The notes beneath the pieces are model-generated. The model was not told the origin of the DNA and did no database searches. It saw only the letters and a list, made by a program, of their open reading frames with translations. Below are positions 44,358 through 52,368 of a stretch of DNA of 64,000 nucleotides, piece by piece; position 1 is the stretch's first letter, and each line of letters opens with the position of its first letter. Source of the DNA: Kribbella pratensis (GTDB taxonomy: Bacteria; Actinomycetota; Actinomycetes; Propionibacteriales; Kribbellaceae). Made by a program: the position numbers and the translations under genes. The stretch lies in contig NZ_SODU01000001.1 of assembly GCF_004366075.1 (NCBI RefSeq), forward strand, positions 1,336,488 to 1,400,487, read 5' to 3'.

Positions 44358-44371
44358 ACAACCATGGTTGT
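44358..44371. promoter_or_regulatory. MarR operator 2, overlapping the PPOX start codon
   Basis: ACAACC-AT-GGTTGT, identical arms to operator 1; its centre is 28 bp from the first. The central AT is the first two bases of the PPOX ATG. Confidence 0.65.
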
Positions 44372-44819
44372 GCAAAAGGAGTTCCTGGACAGAGCGCACC
44401 GGATCGTCTGGTGCACGGTGGCCACGGTCGGGCCGGACAATCGGCCGCGGACCCGCATCCTGCACCCGATCTGGGAGCTGTACGACGAACTGGCCGGCTG
44501 GATCGTCACGCGCGCGACGCCGGTGAAGGTGCGGCACCTGGCGCACAGCTCGTATGTCAGCTGTTGCTACTGGGAGCCCGGTCATGAGGTGGCCGTCGCG
44601 GACTGCGAGGCGGAGTGGGTCACGGATGGGGCGACCCGGCAACGAGTGTGGGAGCTGTACCGGGACGCTCCCGCACCACTCGGCTACGACTTCTGGAGTG
44701 TGTTCCCCGACGGACCGAACGGGGAATCACCGTCACTCCTGCGGCTTACGCCGTACCGGCTGCGGCTTGCTGATGCCGAGACGCTCAGCGGCCGGAAGGT
44801 TCCACCGGTCTGGCCCTGA
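44364..44819 (+). CDS. Pyridoxamine 5'-phosphate oxidase-family (flavin-binding split barrel) protein
   Basis: The 151-residue protein has the PPOX fold: WCTVATVGPDNRPRTRILHPIWE, WIVTRATPVKVRHLAHSSYVSCCYW, and a C-terminal LRLTPYRLRL. Such proteins bind FMN or F420 and reduce varied substrates, or act as detoxifying enzymes. The ATG lies inside a MarR operator and 6 nt after a -10 box, so the message is leaderless and tightly repressed. Likely target of the divergent MarR. Confidence 0.87.
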   Translation: MVVQKEFLDRAHRIVWCTVATVGPDNRPRTRILHPIWELYDELAGWIVTRATPVKVRHLAHSSYVSCCYWEPGHEVAVADCEAEWVTDGATRQRVWELYRDAPAPLGYDFWSVFPDGPNGESPSLLRLTPYRLRLADAETLSGRKVPPVWP

Positions 44820-44868
44820 CTCCGAGTCACCGATGAAGGACCCTGTGTCAGAGGTGGCCAGACATGGC

Positions 44869-44903
44869 GAAGAGGCGGTGCTGCCGGAAAGCACCGCCTC
44901 TTC
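44869..44903. terminator. Strong hairpin between PPOX gene and divIVA
   Basis: GAAGAGGCGGTGCT (44869-44882) pairs perfectly with 44890-44903 around a 7-nt loop: a 14-bp stem between convergent genes, no U-run. Bidirectional terminator. Confidence 0.75.
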
Positions 44904-44932
44904 AACAAACAAACCCAGCGACTACGTCTTGT

Positions 44933-45682
44933 TCAGACGCCGTGACCGTGCGCCTGCGCACGCGCCTCCGGCCGGAAGCCGTTGCGCGGGCTGAGCGTGT
45001 CGTCGCCGTTGCCGAGCGCCTTCAGCTGCTCGGTGAAGTACGTCTTCAGGCGGCTGCGGTACTCACGCTCGTAAGCGTGCAGGTCGTCGATCGTGCGCTC
45101 GAGCTGACCCTTCTGCTTCTCCAGCGTGCCGAGCATCTGCGCGCGGCGCTCGGCGATCTCGCCGTCGAGCTTCTCGGCGCGGGCGCGGGCCTCACCGGTC
45201 ATCCGGTCGGCCTTGCCGCGGGCCTCGTTCTCCAGGCGCTCCGCCTTGGCGCGGGCCTCGCCGATGATCTTGTCGGCGGTGTCCTTCGCCTCCTGGACCA
45301 GGTCGTCGGAGTGCTTGGTGGCCATCTCCAGCAGCCGCACTGCGGAGCTGGAGGCGTCACCGACAGTGCCGGCCGCCGCAGCCGCGGTCGGAGCGGCCAC
45401 CACCGGCGGCTTCTCCTCGGGCTTCTCGACCACGACCGGGGGCTTCGGCTGCTGCACGACTGGCGGCAGCGCGGCGGTCTGGTCGACCGGGCGCTGCTGG
45501 TCAGCACCAGCGCGCTGAGCCGCCGCGAGCTTGGCCCGCAGCTCCTCGTTCTCGGCGAGAAGTCGCTCGAGCTCGGCTTCCACCTCGTCGAGGAAGGAGT
45601 CGACCTCTGTGACGTCGTAGCCCTCCCGTAGTCGGACGGGCGTGAACTGCTTCGAGCGGACGTCATCCGGCGTCAGCGGCAT
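44933..45682 (-). CDS. divIVA: Polar growth protein DivIVA (Wag31)
   Basis: Coiled-coil scaffold that marks the growing pole and directs tip wall synthesis. The 249-residue protein begins with the DivIVA N-terminal lipid-binding domain (LTPDDVRSKQFTPVRLREGYDVTEVDSFLDEVE), then coiled coil, a Pro/Val-rich linker (PPVVQQPKPPVVVEKP), and a second long coiled coil (EARAKAERLENEARGKADR). ATG 45682 has GAGG upstream. It follows yggT in the usual order. Confidence 0.96.
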   Translation of the reverse strand: MPLTPDDVRSKQFTPVRLREGYDVTEVDSFLDEVEAELERLLAENEELRAKLAAAQRAGADQQRPVDQTAALPPVVQQPKPPVVVEKPEEKPPVVAAPTAAAAAGTVGDASSSAVRLLEMATKHSDDLVQEAKDTADKIIGEARAKAERLENEARGKADRMTGEARARAEKLDGEIAERRAQMLGTLEKQKGQLERTIDDLHAYEREYRSRLKTYFTEQLKALGNGDDTLSPRNGFRPEARAQAHGHGV

Positions 45683-45817
45683 CTTTCACCTCGTTTGTCT
45701 GTGTCTTGGCGGAGTCCCCGTGGCCCTCGCCTTGGCGACTCAGTAGATCACGTTATCGCTTCGTTGTCTTATGACGGAATCCGGGCTCTATCTACCCAGT
45801 CTTCGCGGTCCTCACCC

Positions 45818-46123
45818 TCACAACGATCGAAGGGCCGTCGAGTTGATCGCCATCGCCACCGACACCATGACGAACAGCATCAGCATCGACAGGTCGATCC
45901 GGATTCCACCGGCCCCGATCGGGGGCAGGATCCGCCGCAGCGGCTTCAGGAACGGGTCGGTGATCGAGTAGATCAGCTCGAAGAACAGCAGCAGCGGCCC
46001 CTTGGGGTGCCACTGCGGAGCGAACATGACGATCAGGCTGAGTACGAACCGTGCCACCAGCACCAAGAAGAAGGCGAGCAGTACCCAGTACAGAACGATG
46101 AGGACGAGCGCGAGAGCATCCAT
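45818..46123 (-). CDS. YggT-family membrane protein
   Basis: The 101-residue protein has two hydrophobic spans (LALVLIVLYWVLLAFFLVLVARF and LLLFFELIYSITDPFLKPLRRILPP) and the YggT motif DPFLKPLRRILPPI. Family members sit beside sepF and divIVA in actinobacteria and cyanobacteria; they are linked to division and osmotic balance but have no defined activity. ATG 46123. Confidence 0.93.
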   Translation of the reverse strand: MDALALVLIVLYWVLLAFFLVLVARFVLSLIVMFAPQWHPKGPLLLFFELIYSITDPFLKPLRRILPPIGAGGIRIDLSMLMLFVMVSVAMAINSTALRSL

Positions 46124-46161
46124 GTCGACAACGAGTGTAGAAGACGGCGGAAGCGCCGGCC

Positions 46162-46731
46162 TCAGCTCTGGTTGTAGAACCCGTCCGCAGCGATCTTTTC
46201 CTTCTCCTCGGCAGCCACCGTCACGTTCGGCGGGCAGACCAGGAACACCTTGGTGGTGATCCGCTCGATCGAGCCCCGGCAGCAGAAGATCAGGCCGGCC
46301 GCGAAGTCCACCAGCCGCTTGGCGTCGGAGTGGTCCATCTCGGTCAGGTTCATGATGACGGGCGTACCGTCGCGGAAGTGCTCACCGATGACGCGCGCCT
46401 CGTTGTAGCTGCGCGGGTGCACGGTGGTGATGCGGGCCAACTCGGTAACCTCCGGGGACGACGCGACACCGCGCCGGTCTGGGAACTTGCTGACCGTGGC
46501 GCCGCTGTGGTCCTGACGGTCCTCGCGGCCCTGGAACTGAGGCTCGGTGCGAGGCTCGCGGCTCTCCCGGCCGGCGGGTACCGGCTCGGTCTCGTGGGAG
46601 TCCCCGTCGACGGCTTCGTCCTCGTACTCGTCGTACTCGTCGTCGTAGGTGTCGTCGTACCGCGCGTTGTAGCGCTCCCCGTCCTCGACCAAGCCGAGGT
46701 ACACACCCATCTTGCGCAGTGCGCCGCTCAT
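46162..46731 (-). CDS. sepF: Cell-division protein SepF
   Basis: Membrane anchor of FtsZ in bacteria without FtsA. The 189-residue protein has an N-terminal membrane-binding helix (SGALRKMGVYLGLVEDG), an acidic disordered linker (YDDTYDDEYDEYEDE), and the SepF globular core (ITTVHPRSYNEARVIGEHFRDGTPVIMNLTEM, VFLVCPPNVTVAA). ATG 46731 has GGAGGG upstream; the longer frame to 46803 is not supported. No ftsA was seen, in line with actinobacteria. Confidence 0.95.
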   Translation of the reverse strand: MSGALRKMGVYLGLVEDGERYNARYDDTYDDEYDEYEDEAVDGDSHETEPVPAGRESREPRTEPQFQGREDRQDHSGATVSKFPDRRGVASSPEVTELARITTVHPRSYNEARVIGEHFRDGTPVIMNLTEMDHSDAKRLVDFAAGLIFCCRGSIERITTKVFLVCPPNVTVAAEEKEKIAADGFYNQS

Positions 46732-46802
46732 GGCCCTCCAGCACCTCGATCCGGTTCGACGACAACAGTGAGCAGAAAGCAAAAACCTGCTCGATGTCGA
46801 CA

Positions 46803-47516
46803 CTAACCGAGTGGAGGACGCGTACCGAGTAAGGCGCGCCCGAGCCGCACGTGTGTCGCACCGTGCTTGATCGCGGCCTCCAGATCGCCGGTCATCCCGG
46901 CCGAGATCCAGTCGGCGCCGGGATGTTCGGAGCGTAGCCGCGACGCTACTTCACGCAGTCCACCGAAGGCCTCCTCGGGGTCCGAACCGAGGGGCGCGAC
47001 GGCCATCACTCCCCCGAGCTCGAGACCGTCGGCCGTCGCGATCTCCGCGGCCAGTTCCGGTACGTCGGCCGGCGCGACACCGCCCCGACTCGCGCCGGTT
47101 GCCGCGTCGGCGGATCCGTACGCCGCAAGGCTCACCTGGATCAGGCAGCGCAACGTTTTCTCCTCGGCCACAGCCGCCTTGGACAGCGCCTCGACGAGTG
47201 ACGACCGGTCGACCGAGTGCACGACCGATGCGTACCGCGCGATCGAACGGGACTTCTTCGACTGCAACTGCCCGACGAAGTGCCAGGTGAGGTCCGGGCA
47301 GTCCGGCGCCTTCGCCTTCAACTCCTGCTCGCGGTTCTCCCCGACGTCCTGGATCCCGAGGCCCGCGAGCGCCCGTACGTCGCTGACTGGGAAGGTCTTG
47401 GTGATCGCGACGAGGGTGACCTCGTCCCGGGCTCTCCCGGCCGCCTGACAGGCCTTCTCGATCCGCTCCTCTACCTGCTCGAGGTTCTCGCGAAGCTCGT
47501 CGGCTCGTGTGCTCAT
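46803..47516 (-). CDS. YggS-family pyridoxal-phosphate homeostasis protein
   Basis: The 237-residue PLP-binding protein has the alanine-racemase-like barrel with VTLVAITKTFP (PLP lysine), VGENREQELKAKA, WHFVGQLQSKKSR and SAGMTGDLEAAIKHGATHVRLGRALLG. It helps balance vitamin B6 and amino-acid pools. It is between pgeF and sepF, the standard order in this cluster. ATG 47516 has GAGG upstream. Confidence 0.95.
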   Translation of the reverse strand: MSTRADELRENLEQVEERIEKACQAAGRARDEVTLVAITKTFPVSDVRALAGLGIQDVGENREQELKAKAPDCPDLTWHFVGQLQSKKSRSIARYASVVHSVDRSSLVEALSKAAVAEEKTLRCLIQVSLAAYGSADAATGASRGGVAPADVPELAAEIATADGLELGGVMAVAPLGSDPEEAFGGLREVASRLRSEHPGADWISAGMTGDLEAAIKHGATHVRLGRALLGTRPPLG

Positions 47517-47592
47517 CCACGTCCTCGCTTCGCTCCGGGCGCGGATGAGACACGGAGTACGCTGTGCTTTTTGATGCCCTCGCTCCGCTCGG

Positions 47593-48321
47593 TCATGGCG
47601 CGACCAACTTGATCAGCCCCGCCATCCGCCCGCTCTCGGGACCTTCGCGGCGGTACGAGTACAGGTTCTCGGACTCGATCGTGCAGGCAGTCGCGTCGAC
47701 CACCTCGACACCGAGCTCGGCCAGTTGCGCCTTCACTCCGGCGGCCACGTCGATCGCGGGCGTTCCCCAACTGGTCTCGGAGTACGACGCCGGCACCCGC
47801 TCCGCGACCTCGGCCCGCATCTCGTCGGGGACCTCGTAGCAGTTCCCGCACGCATACGGTCCGAGGACGGCGGTGATCGTCGAGGCGCCGAGCTCCTGCA
47901 TCGCGTCGACGGTCGCCGGGACGATGCCGACGTACATGCCCTTGCGGCCGGAGTGCGCGGCGCCGATCACGCCGTCGCCGGACAGCAGCACCGGTAGGCA
48001 GTCGGCCGCGCGAACGGCCAGCACCACATCGGATCGCGTCGTCACCAGACCGTCGGCCTTCGGCATCGGCCGAGTGGGAAGGTCGTCGCCGGGCCGTACG
48101 ACGTGCACGTCACGGCCGTGCACCTGGCTGACCCGCACCACGTTCTCCGCGGGCACCCCGAACTCGGACGCGATCAGCCCGAAGTTCGCGATCACCCCGT
48201 CGACGTCCGGCCCCGAGGCACTGCCCAGGTTCAGTTCGCCGTACGGCGGTTTGCTGGCGCCGCCGAAGCGGTCGGTGAACGCGAACCGAACACCCTGGCG
48301 AACCTCGTCGTAGCCGAACAC
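47593..48321 (-). CDS. pgeF: Purine nucleoside phosphorylase / laccase-domain protein (PgeF/YfiH family)
   Basis: The 242-residue protein has the Cu/Zn-binding residues of the YfiH family: VSQVHGRDVHVV, ADCLPVLL and AAHSGRKGMYVG. E. coli PgeF edits wrongly linked murein peptide (UDP-MurNAc-L-Ser); others act as adenosine/inosine phosphorylases or deaminases. Placement beside the wall cluster fits the editing role, but this is inference. The start is GTG 48321. Confidence 0.92.
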   Translation of the reverse strand: MFGYDEVRQGVRFAFTDRFGGASKPPYGELNLGSASGPDVDGVIANFGLIASEFGVPAENVVRVSQVHGRDVHVVRPGDDLPTRPMPKADGLVTTRSDVVLAVRAADCLPVLLSGDGVIGAAHSGRKGMYVGIVPATVDAMQELGASTITAVLGPYACGNCYEVPDEMRAEVAERVPASYSETSWGTPAIDVAAGVKAQLAELGVEVVDATACTIESENLYSYRREGPESGRMAGLIKLVAP

Positions 48322-48330
48322 GACTGAAGG

Positions 48331-49236
48331 TTACCCAGCGGCAGCCGTCGCGCGGCGGTAGGCCTCGGTGAAGGCGTCGGCCGCGGGGACGTCGACATCG
48401 GGAACGACGCCGGTGCCTTCCCAGTTGGTCCCGGAGATCTGATTGACCGAACGCGCCACCGGCACGGTCGCCTCCAGCTGATCGTGCAGTCTGAAGCCCT
48501 GGCGCGGATGCGCGCCGCCGCCCGTCCGCTCGCCGACGATCACCGCGCGCTTGAGTTGCTGCAGGTTGTACGCCACCTCCTCACCGCCGGAGAAGGTCGC
48601 CGAGCTGGTCAGCACCCAGATCGGCTTGGTGCCGCCGAAGCGCGGCCCCGGCACGTACGGCACGGTCCAGAACTGTCGCAGCGTCCCCTCGGACGGCTTG
48701 ACCAGATCCTGCAGATGGATCGGTTCGCCTGCGTCGAACAGGTAGCTGCAGACGAAGGCGACCTGATCGGGCGACCCGCCCACACAGCGGCGCAGGTCGA
48801 TGAGCAGCGAGTCCGCCGACGCGAGCAGCGTCATCGCGGCGGTCAGGGCCGCACCCGCATGGCTCGGGTCGTACAGCAACGGCCGGATCTCCAGCAGGCC
48901 GACGTTCCCGTCCAGTCGTTCGACCCGCGCGATCCCGCCGGCGTCACGCTCGGCCAACCGGCGCCAGTGTGCTTCCTCGGCCACCGGGTCCGTCTCGTCC
49001 GGCGGCCCGTCCTGATGGAACTTGAGCCGCAGGTGCTTGTCGCGGTTGCCGAGCTGCAGGTCGGCCGTGACCCGCTCGGCCAGCTGCTCCGGCGCCTGAA
49101 GGCCGTCGTACCGGCCCTCGGCGGACGCCGCGGCGAGCCGGTTCGCGACCTCGGCGCCGACCTCCGGAAAGACGTAGTGCTCGGCGACCAGCGCGCCCAG
49201 CCGGCCGACGACGGTCCTGATCTCTTCGGTGTGCAT
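48331..49236 (-). CDS. S41-family peptidase
   Basis: The 301-residue protein has the helical N-terminal domain of S41 (IRBP-like) peptidases and a catalytic domain with LLIDLRRCVGGSPDQVAFVCSYLF, TSSATFSGGEEVAYNLQQ (nucleophile Ser in TFSGGEE) and GGGAHPRQGF. It lacks a signal peptide and a PDZ domain, so it is a short cytoplasmic form. It is divergent from an ArsR-like gene; both lie between ftsZ and pgeF, an uncommon insertion in the division cluster. Confidence 0.9.
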   Translation of the reverse strand: MHTEEIRTVVGRLGALVAEHYVFPEVGAEVANRLAAASAEGRYDGLQAPEQLAERVTADLQLGNRDKHLRLKFHQDGPPDETDPVAEEAHWRRLAERDAGGIARVERLDGNVGLLEIRPLLYDPSHAGAALTAAMTLLASADSLLIDLRRCVGGSPDQVAFVCSYLFDAGEPIHLQDLVKPSEGTLRQFWTVPYVPGPRFGGTKPIWVLTSSATFSGGEEVAYNLQQLKRAVIVGERTGGGAHPRQGFRLHDQLEATVPVARSVNQISGTNWEGTGVVPDVDVPAADAFTEAYRRATAAAG

Positions 49237-49258
49237 GACGAGGAGTAGAGCAGGCGGA

Positions 49259-49284
49259 TTGACAAAGTGTCAAGAATTCTCGAC
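49259..49284. promoter_or_regulatory. Overlapping palindromes in the S41/ArsR divergent promoter
   Basis: TTGACA-AAG-TGTCAA (49259-49273), which also serves as -35 box, and GTCAAGAATTCTCGAC (49269-49284, one mismatch pair). A -10-like GACGCT (49282-49287) is 17 bp from TTGACA and 6 nt before the ATG at 49294. Confidence 0.55.
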
Positions 49285-49293
49285 GCTTGATTC

Positions 49294-49818
49294 ATGGCCG
49301 AGATCATCGATCACCTGGACGTGTCGAGCGCTGCGCAGTTCAAGGCGCTCGGGCACCCGCTACGGCACCGCTTGCTGTTCGCACTCGGGCAGGATGCGGC
49401 CACGATCAGCCAGCTGGCCGCTGCGCTCGGGACGGCGAAAGGCAACGTCGCCCACCATCTGGGGGTGCTCCGCGACGCCGGAATGGTGCACGTGGCCGAG
49501 ACGCGGCAGGTGCGGGGTGGGACCGAGCAGTACTACCGGAGGTCGGTGCGGCGGTTCGGCTTCTCCGGTGAAGGCGCGCGGGCCAACAACACTGTCGCGC
49601 TGCAGGCAGTCGCGGCCGACCTGGAGACCGCCGACCCCGACCCGATGTTCACGGTGCGGAACCTGCGGCTGACCGCAGCCCAGGCGGAGGAACTCGCCGC
49701 CACGCTGCAGCAGCTGGCCGACGACCTCGCCGACGCCGGCCCAGGAGAGTCGCGGTACGGCGTGGTCGTGTCCGTCTACCGTCCTCGCCAGGCCACGACG
49801 CCCGGCGAGGACAGCTGA
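49294..49818 (+). CDS. ArsR-type HTH transcriptional regulator
   Basis: The 174-residue protein has an ArsR-like winged helix (FKALGHPLRHRLLFALGQDAATISQLAAALGTAKGNVAHHLGVLRDAGMVHVAETRQVRGG) and an added C-terminal helical domain (LRLTAAQAEELAATLQQLADDL). No cysteine metal site is seen, so it is not a classic metal sensor. It likely controls itself and the divergent S41 peptidase. Its stop adjoins the convergent ftsZ stop with no gap. Confidence 0.9.
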   Translation: MAEIIDHLDVSSAAQFKALGHPLRHRLLFALGQDAATISQLAAALGTAKGNVAHHLGVLRDAGMVHVAETRQVRGGTEQYYRRSVRRFGFSGEGARANNTVALQAVAADLETADPDPMFTVRNLRLTAAQAEELAATLQQLADDLADAGPGESRYGVVVSVYRPRQATTPGEDS

Positions 49819-51450
49819 CTACTTGAGGAAGTCGGGGATGTCGAGGTCTTCCTCGGGCTCCGGCCTCTTCGGCTTGACCGGCTGGCTCGGCTGCGCAGAC
49901 TGGGCGGACTGACCGGTCTGACCGGCGGCGTTGCTCGGGCCGTGGGTGGGCCAGGAGTGCTGGGTCGACGGCGAGGCCGGGGTGTGCGGAGCCGGCTGGG
50001 CCGACTGCTGGCCGGACTGCACGGTGCGGACGCCGTCACCCGCCTGCGGGCGCGCGGAATTCGTCGTCCCGGCACCGGGCCGTGGCTCGGTCGGTGCGGG
50101 CACCGGCACTGTGTCGTCGGTCGGGGTGGCCGGGTTGCCGGGCGTCACGCCCGACGGCTGGCCGGCACCTGGCTGCGCCTGCCCCGCGCCCTGACCGGCT
50201 CCGGGCGTCGGACCCTGCTGGCTCTGCCCTGCCTGAGCGGAAGGCTGACCACCCGGCACCTGGCCGGACTGCGCCTGGCCGCCGGAGAACTGACCACCGG
50301 AGAACTGGCCACCGGACTGCTGTCCTCCGCCCGGCTGTGCGCTCGACGGCTGGCCGCCCGACGGACCGCCGGTGGGGGGCTGGCCGGACTGCTGGCCGGC
50401 CGGTGTTGTCGTGCCGCCGGCCATCGGCGCCGAGTAGCTCTGTGCGGCCGGGCGGGACGACTGCGGGCGGGCCTGGTTCATCGCCTGCTCGCGGCGTTTC
50501 GGCATCCCGCCGTCGAACCCGGCCGCGATCACCGTGACCCGCACCTCGTCGCCGAGGGCGTCGTCGATGACCGCGCCGAAGATGATGTTCGCGTCCGAGT
50601 GCGCGGACTCCGAGACCAGCTGGGCCGCCTCGTTGATCTCGAACAGGCCGAGATCGGACCCGCCGGCGATCGACAGCAGCACGCCGTGCGCGCCCTCGAT
50701 ACTTGCCTCCAGCAACGGCGAGGAGATGGCCGCCTCGGCGGCCGCGACCGCACGGTCCTCGCCGCGCGACGAGCCGATGCCCATCAGCGCCGAGCCGGCG
50801 TTCGACATGACCGCCTTGACGTCGGCGAAGTCCACGTTGATCAGGCCGGGCGTGGTGATCAGGTCGGTGATACCGGAAACACCCTGCAGCAGGACCTGGT
50901 CGGCCTGCTTGAACGCGTCCAGCACGGACACGGCGCGGTCGGAGATGGTCAGCAGCCGGTCGTTCGGGATGACGATCAGGGTGTCGACTTCTTCGCGGAG
51001 GGTGGCAATGCCGTCCTCGGCCTGGGTCGCGCGCCGCTTTCCTTCGAAGGAGAACGGCCGCGTGACGACACCTATGGTCAAGGCGCCGAGCGACCGGGCG
51101 ATCCGCGCCACCACGGGCGCGCCGCCGGTGCCGGTGCCGCCGCCCTCGCCTGCGGTGACGAAGACCATGTCGGCGCCCTTCAGCGCCTCCTCGATCTCCT
51201 CGGCGTGGTCCTCCGCGGCCTTCTGCCCGATCGCCGGGTTCGCACCGGCGCCCAGGCCACGGGTCTCCTCGCGGCCGATGTCGAGCTTGACGTCCGCGTC
51301 GCTCATCAGCAGCGCCTGGGCGTCGGTGTTGATGGCGATGAACTCCACGCCTTTCAACCCGTGCTCGATCATCCGGTTGACGGCGTTCACGCCGCCGCCG
51401 CCGATGCCGACGACCTTGATGAGTGCCAGGTAGTTCTGCGGTGCCGCCAC
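49819..51450 (-). CDS. ftsZ: Cell-division GTPase FtsZ with unusually long linker
   Basis: Tubulin homologue that forms the Z-ring. The 543-residue protein starts at GTG 51450 with GAGAGG upstream. The globular part has [13 protein letters not shown] and the tubulin signature [10 protein letters not shown] (101-110), ending near residue 315. A ~215-residue Gln/Gly/Pro/Ser-rich linker follows and the C-terminal peptide DLDIPDFLK that binds SepF and other partners. The linker is far longer than the ~60-100 residues common in this phylum. A longer frame to 51507 is not supported. It is downstream of ftsQ. Confidence 0.97.
   Translation of the reverse strand: MAAPQNYLALIKVVGIGGGGVNAVNRMIEHGLKGVEFIAINTDAQALLMSDADVKLDIGREETRGLGAGANPAIGQKAAEDHAEEIEEALKGADMVFVTAGEGGGTGTGGAPVVARIARSLGALTIGVVTRPFSFEGKRRATQAEDGIATLREEVDTLIVIPNDRLLTISDRAVSVLDAFKQADQVLLQGVSGITDLITTPGLINVDFADVKAVMSNAGSALMGIGSSRGEDRAVAAAEAAISSPLLEASIEGAHGVLLSIAGGSDLGLFEINEAAQLVSESAHSDANIIFGAVIDDALGDEVRVTVIAAGFDGGMPKRREQAMNQARPQSSRPAAQSYSAPMAGGTTTPAGQQSGQPPTGGPSGGQPSSAQPGGGQQSGGQFSGGQFSGGQAQSGQVPGGQPSAQAGQSQQGPTPGAGQGAGQAQPGAGQPSGVTPGNPATPTDDTVPVPAPTEPRPGAGTTNSARPQAGDGVRTVQSGQQSAQPAPHTPASPSTQHSWPTHGPSNAAGQTGQSAQSAQPSQPVKPKRPEPEEDLDIPDFLK
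49863..50505 (-). repeat. Low-complexity linker-coding segment of ftsZ
   Basis: Encodes Q/G/S/P-rich repeats such as [13 protein letters not shown] and PGGGQQSGG between the FtsZ core and its C-terminal peptide. Confidence 0.85.
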
Positions 51451-51496
51451 GTCCGCGCCTCTCGCCTCGTTCGTTTCCCGTTGTCCAGCGAAAAGA

Positions 51497-51540
51497 CTGA
51501 ACCTCAAGTGGATGCTTAGACTTATGTCAACTTTAGATTA
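51497..51540 (-). promoter_or_regulatory. Repeat-rich region upstream of ftsZ
   Basis: The minus strand carries TAATCTAAAGTTGACA (51525-51540) then AGTCTAAG and ACTTGAGGTT, with TCTAA and TTGA motifs each present twice. TTGACA looks like a -35 box, but no matching -10 was found. Probably the ftsZ promoter and operator region within the ftsQ-ftsZ gap. Confidence 0.35.
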
Positions 51541-51609
51541 CGTCGCACGCTACGGGACGGCTTCTGGCGATGTCCACGCGCCTCGCCGCCCATACCGCGA
51601 TGTGATCCG

Positions 51610-52350
51610 TCACCGCTTTTCCCCTTTGGTGACAGGAAGATCGGGCGCCGAGACGTCGTACACCTTCGCCTGCCGCTTCATCAGCACGCTGAGTACCTCG
51701 GCCTTGCGCTCACTGTCATCGGAACTACCCCAAACGACCTTGACGCCGGAGCTGAGGTTGAGGGTGATCGAGTCCGGCGACGCCGCCGAGATCGACCCCA
51801 CCTGCGCCCGCAGCGTGTCCGGAAGGGCCGCCGACACCGTCACCACCGAGTGGATCGTGACGTCCCGCCGGACCCCCGTCACCTTCGCCTCCGGCAGCCC
51901 GGCCGGCCGGTCCGGCACCGTGCGGTACGTCGTACCCGTCGCGTCCACCAACTCGTACCGCGAGCCGTCGGTGACCACCACGACCGGGACCCGCTCGGTG
52001 ACCACGATCACGATCTTGCGCGGCCATGCCCGGGTCACCTGCGCGTCCGCGACCGCCGGAATCGTCCGCACCCGGTCCGCGATCGACCGCAGGTCGACCT
52101 TGGCCAGCGGTGTACCCGTCGGCGCGGCCGCGACCTGCTCGATCGTTGCCACCGGCACCGTGTCGGCACCGCTGATCCGGACCCCGGAGACCGCGAACGC
52201 GGAGGAGAAGTAGAACAGCCAGACGACCAGACCGGCCAGCACGACCAGTCCGCCGCCGATGGCCCAGGGCAACCAGCTCCGCCACCGCACCAGCCGTTGC
52301 CGGCGCGCGAACTTCTGCTGTGCCCGAGCCAGATCGACGCTCTGGCTCAT
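51610..52350 (-). CDS. ftsQ: Cell-division protein FtsQ
   Basis: The 246-residue bitopic protein has a short cytoplasmic part, one membrane helix (LPWAIGGGLVVLAGLVVWLFYF), a POTRA domain (FAVSGVRISGADTVP...VDLRSIADRVRTIPAVADAQVTRAWPRKIVIVVTER) and a C-terminal beta domain. It links FtsZ-associated proteins to FtsL/FtsB and FtsI/FtsW. ATG 52350. It follows murC by 18 bp. Confidence 0.95.
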   Translation of the reverse strand: MSQSVDLARAQQKFARRQRLVRWRSWLPWAIGGGLVVLAGLVVWLFYFSSAFAVSGVRISGADTVPVATIEQVAAAPTGTPLAKVDLRSIADRVRTIPAVADAQVTRAWPRKIVIVVTERVPVVVVTDGSRYELVDATGTTYRTVPDRPAGLPEAKVTGVRRDVTIHSVVTVSAALPDTLRAQVGSISAASPDSITLNLSSGVKVVWGSSDDSERKAEVLSVLMKRQAKVYDVSAPDLPVTKGEKR

Positions 52351-52368
52351 TCAACAAACCCCACCCTT

